Translations under genes and position numbers: made by a program
Shown here: positions 12,717-15,110 of the stretch, piece after piece
How the letters are laid out: each line of letters opens with the position of its first letter
Position numbering within the stretch: the first letter of the stretch is position 1
NCBI GenBank assembly: GCA_944358495.1
Contig: CALVRF010000026.1
Location: 1 to 15,110, forward strand
From: an uncultured Bacilli bacterium
GTDB taxonomy: Bacteria > Bacillota_I > Bacilli_A > RF39 > UBA660
Length of the DNA: 15,110 nt
Direction of reading: 5' to 3'
Notes under the pieces: model-generated
Told to the model about the DNA's origin: nothing
The model's database searches: none
The model's input: the letters and a program-made list of their open reading frames with translations, nothing else

Positions 12717-13803
12717 AATCTCTCTTAATACGAGCAAAATCTTCATATCTAAGAATAAATTTATAAGCTGTCTTATCATTAAATATCATGAACCAACATT
12801 CTAAATCTTCACGAACTTCGTTATAAATAATTGGTGAATGTAATTCTTCTTCAATATCTACTAAGTCATTAAAGTCCTTAATATGAACAACATCATATTG
12901 TGTTAGATTTGGAACGTTTTCAGCTTTAGCGATAATGTCGCCATATTCTTTAAGGATTTTATTCAAGAATAGAACATATTCGGATTTTTTAGTCGTTGTT
13001 AATAAACTTCCACCTATCTTTTTAAGCATAACCGCACCAACGAGTAATAGAGCAATGCCTAATACTAATAATGGGATGTTAATCTCATAGCCAGAATCTG
13101 CATCCTTATAAATCGTCTCGCCACCATTATTGACATAATCTGGGGTAATCACAAATGTTGGTTTTACTAATGGAATGTTTAAGGTCATAGTATTACTTTC
13201 TTGTAAAGTTTGAGTTTCTTCCCCTTTCAAACTACCAGTAATATTTAATCTTAATGATAAATCAACACTTGCATCTACAGATAATCCAAATTGATTTCTA
13301 AAATCAGTCATAATTTGATTATAGGTATTATAATCTAACTGAACTGTCTTATCTACAGTGAAACTTTTGCCAGTACCAGATTTAGTCTCTGCTGCTGCAA
13401 CTGGATATTCTTTAGACCATACTTCTGAAGCTTCAGACTCAGCTTCTGCATATACACCTTTAGCCGTAGCCACTACATCATATGTATAAGTATAATCTAA
13501 ATCCTTATCGCTTTGGAAATTATATTTGGCTTCCATCTCGATATAATCCACTAAAGAAGCAATATATTGTTTATTCATTCCTAGTGAATTGGCAGTAAAG
13601 AAATTATTATCCCTCAAAAATACTTTATAACTAACACTACTGTTATAATTATAAGAATATAATTCGTCCCTATTATTTCCATTGCCACTTAAACTTCTAG
13701 CAACCGCCCAAATTCCAAAGGCCAAAACAATTAATACTAGAATTAATAAAAATACTTGAACCCATTGTTTTAAAATTATTTTATGACTATTTTTCGGTTT
13801 CAT
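12715..13803 (-). CDS. DUF5305 domain membrane protein
   Basis: The 362-residue protein has a cytoplasmic basic start (MKPKNSHK), a membrane segment at about 17-35, an outer domain of about 205 residues rich in Tyr, Ser and Thr beta-type segments (YSYNYNSSVSYKVFL..., ending NIPLVKPTFVITPDY), a second membrane segment at about 243-260, and a cytoplasmic tail of about 100 residues. This layout and the SYKVFL and NTMTLNIPL motifs are those I associate with DUF5305, often beside SipW-type signal peptidases, as here. Function is unknown; a part in handling or anchoring SipW substrates is inference. The ATG at 13803 has GGAG 8 bases upstream, whereas the ATG at 13809 is only 2 bases from it, so the later start is preferred. 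It follows the signal peptidase gene by about 26 bases in one operon. Confidence 0.82.
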   Translation of the reverse strand: MKPKNSHKIILKQWVQVFLLILVLIVLAFGIWAVARSLSGNGNNRDELYSYNYNSSVSYKVFLRDNNFFTANSLGMNKQYIASLVDYIEMEAKYNFQSDKDLDYTYTYDVVATAKGVYAEAESEASEVWSKEYPVAAAETKSGTGKSFTVDKTVQLDYNTYNQIMTDFRNQFGLSVDASVDLSLRLNITGSLKGEETQTLQESNTMTLNIPLVKPTFVITPDYVNNGGETIYKDADSGYEINIPLLVLGIALLLVGAVMLKKIGGSLLTTTKKSEYVLFLNKILKEYGDIIAKAENVPNLTQYDVVHIKDFNDLVDIEEELHSPIIYNEVREDLECWFMIFNDKTAYKFILRYEDFARIKRD

Positions 13804-13829
13804 TTCCATCTCTCCTTCTTATTCTCCTA

Positions 13830-14972
13830 TTATGATACCATACCACTTAACCATACTGATGGATAACCGATATATGGTATTACAAACGATACTTTACCCA
13901 CCACTTGGTCAATTCCTACTGGGTAAGTATCATTTCCATTATTGTGGTCGCCTTTGGTAGTAAAGGTTTTGTTTCCATACTCATCATTACCAATTTTAAC
14001 AATTCTATGTACAACAAATTTTGAACCACTAGTAAACTGAATAATATCTCCTTCTTTTAATTCATTCTTCTCAGCTTTAGTAAGTTTTTGAATGACCACA
14101 GCATCTCCACGATTAAATGTCGGTGACATACTACCTGATAACACTGCCACTGGTTGATATTTAAATATCCCAATTACAAATCCAGCCACCAAAGCAATAA
14201 ATACAAAAACCGGTATATAAACAACTGGACTGTATTTTTTTCTTGCTCTCCTTGATAATCTTTCTTGTTTATTTATGTGGACATAATTTAAATATACAAA
14301 CACCGCAAGCGGCAATGTTACTCCAATAACAGCAGTTACAAACCAATCTAAATTAGGCATTATAGGTACGATAAACTCCGGTAAAGCAACAAACAATCGA
14401 TATATAATTGGTAATCGTGCTCCACCAATATATGATAAATAAGTTAGTACCCCACTTGTCACAATTAATGGGATTAATGTAGTTGCCGAATAAATAAATG
14501 TATCTTTAACACTACTAAAGTTTTCTGAAAAATTGTTAAATGACAAGTTGACACCTACAAATAAAATAACAATCATAATGAAATTTATATACTTCTTTTT
14601 TTCTAGTTTTATCATTGAAGCCCTAACAATTTCCTGGAAGAATATAATACCTCCAAAAGACCAAATATTTTTCAAAATACTAAATATATCTTTCGAGTAT
14701 GGTGTCTTTTGGAACCCAAATAACAAGCCTAACAAGAAATAAATTATAATATAAATAATCAAAATAATAATTAAACTCTGTGTCTTATTGTTTTCATCTT
14801 TTACTCGCAGTGTTGTGTCCCTACTGAGCATTACCGCAACTGTGCATATAACAATCCATATCACAGGGTTGACTATCTCATTATAAAAAGGTATAGATGA
14901 CGAATCAATCACCACAGCATTTACGAATATATAAAGAAGCAATAAGGCATACATTATCAATGCTTTTTTCAT
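13830..14972 (-). CDS. SipW-type signal peptidase I with long membrane N-terminus
   Basis: The C-terminal about 130 residues are a signal peptidase of the ER/SipW type: SGSMSPTF with nucleophile S281, FVVHRIV with H322 in place of the bacterial Lys, and TKGDHNNGND with D342 and D348. In B. subtilis SipW the matching Ser, His and Asp are essential. A membrane helix (about 250-270) precedes the catalytic Ser and another may end the protein (361-376). Unusually, about 240 extra N-terminal residues form six or seven further membrane segments (about 1-22, 36-50, 66-86, 104-116, 129-145, 161-180, 211-231). SipW of B. subtilis is about 190 residues. The family trims signal peptides of matrix or surface proteins such as TasA and camelysin. 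The ATG at 14972 follows AAAGGGG. It is the first gene of an operon with the DUF5305 gene. Confidence 0.9.
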   Translation of the reverse strand: MKKALIMYALLLLYIFVNAVVIDSSSIPFYNEIVNPVIWIVICTVAVMLSRDTTLRVKDENNKTQSLIIILIIYIIIYFLLGLLFGFQKTPYSKDIFSILKNIWSFGGIIFFQEIVRASMIKLEKKKYINFIMIVILFVGVNLSFNNFSENFSSVKDTFIYSATTLIPLIVTSGVLTYLSYIGGARLPIIYRLFVALPEFIVPIMPNLDWFVTAVIGVTLPLAVFVYLNYVHINKQERLSRRARKKYSPVVYIPVFVFIALVAGFVIGIFKYQPVAVLSGSMSPTFNRGDAVVIQKLTKAEKNELKEGDIIQFTSGSKFVVHRIVKIGNDEYGNKTFTTKGDHNNGNDTYPVGIDQVVGKVSFVIPYIGYPSVWLSGMVS

Positions 14973-15034
14973 TTTCTAACCCCTTTGACTATTATTTTAA
15001 GAGACCGTATTCCCTATCATGCTACTATAATACG

Positions 15035-15063
15035 ATTATAACATAGGAATTTCAAATAAGCAA
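15035..15063 (-). promoter_or_regulatory. Promoter of the signal peptidase operon
   Basis: On the minus strand TTGCTT (complement of 15058-15063) and TGTTATAAT (hexamer complement of 15035-15040) are 17 bases apart, with the extended -10. The leader before the start codon is about 55 bases. Nothing further is seen to the window end. Confidence 0.65.
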
Positions 15064-15110
15064 TGTAATTATCCAATTTTTCTCAAATTTATTAGATTTC
15101 CTACAATCAT

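Overview
The window is AT-rich, has strong Shine-Dalgarno sites, uses TGA as a stop (perR and metG), and carries a T-box leader, a CCA-encoding tRNA-Gly and a PerR/rubrerythrin pair. This points to an anaerobic low-GC member of the Bacillota using the standard code (not mycoplasma code 4), probably a gut Clostridia/Bacilli-type lineage. I cannot name the species.

Layout. (1) 1-550: the 5' end of a type IV prepilin-like gene (minus strand) and a long gene-free stretch ending in a hairpin terminator. (2) About 553-8032: an accessory island of about 7.5 kb inserted at the 3' end of tRNA-Gly(UCC). Its left edge repeats the tRNA 3' end (12 of 13 bases), and both edges carry near-identical inverted repeats of 21-22 bases. 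Left to right it holds: a promoter-plus-terminator unit that could be a small RNA or attenuator; a two-gene operon of a 43-residue basic protein and a coiled-coil protein with a C-terminal domain resembling the predicted pPIWI-associating nuclease; a methionyl-tRNA synthetase behind a methionine T-box; a MobV relaxase with a pMV158-like oriT; a large serine recombinase broken by a stop and a frameshift; a small unknown gene; and an inverted scrap of tRNA-Gly. (3) 8033-8331: the intact tRNA-Gly with its promoter, then a short gene-free stretch. (4) 8332-10443: rubrerythrin and PerR in one operon behind a Per box, a membrane-anchored unknown protein, and an RNHCP zinc-cluster protein. (5) 10544-12700: a long U32 peptidase-family protein. 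(6) 12715-14972: a DUF5305 protein and an unusually long SipW-type signal peptidase in one operon.

How it fits together. Serine recombinase plus MobV relaxase plus oriT is the Tn4451-type plan of a mobilizable element that depends on a helper conjugation system. With its recombinase broken and its relaxase lacking a normal start codon at the well-placed ribosome site, this copy looks stranded, while its cargo looks intact (the two-gene operon and the extra MetRS). The cargo operon is the best candidate for an undescribed system: a 17-base perfect inverted repeat flanks the small gene, and the ribosome site of the second gene lies in a hairpin that touches that repeat. The chromosomal part is ordinary oxidative-stress, RNA-modification and protein-export housekeeping.
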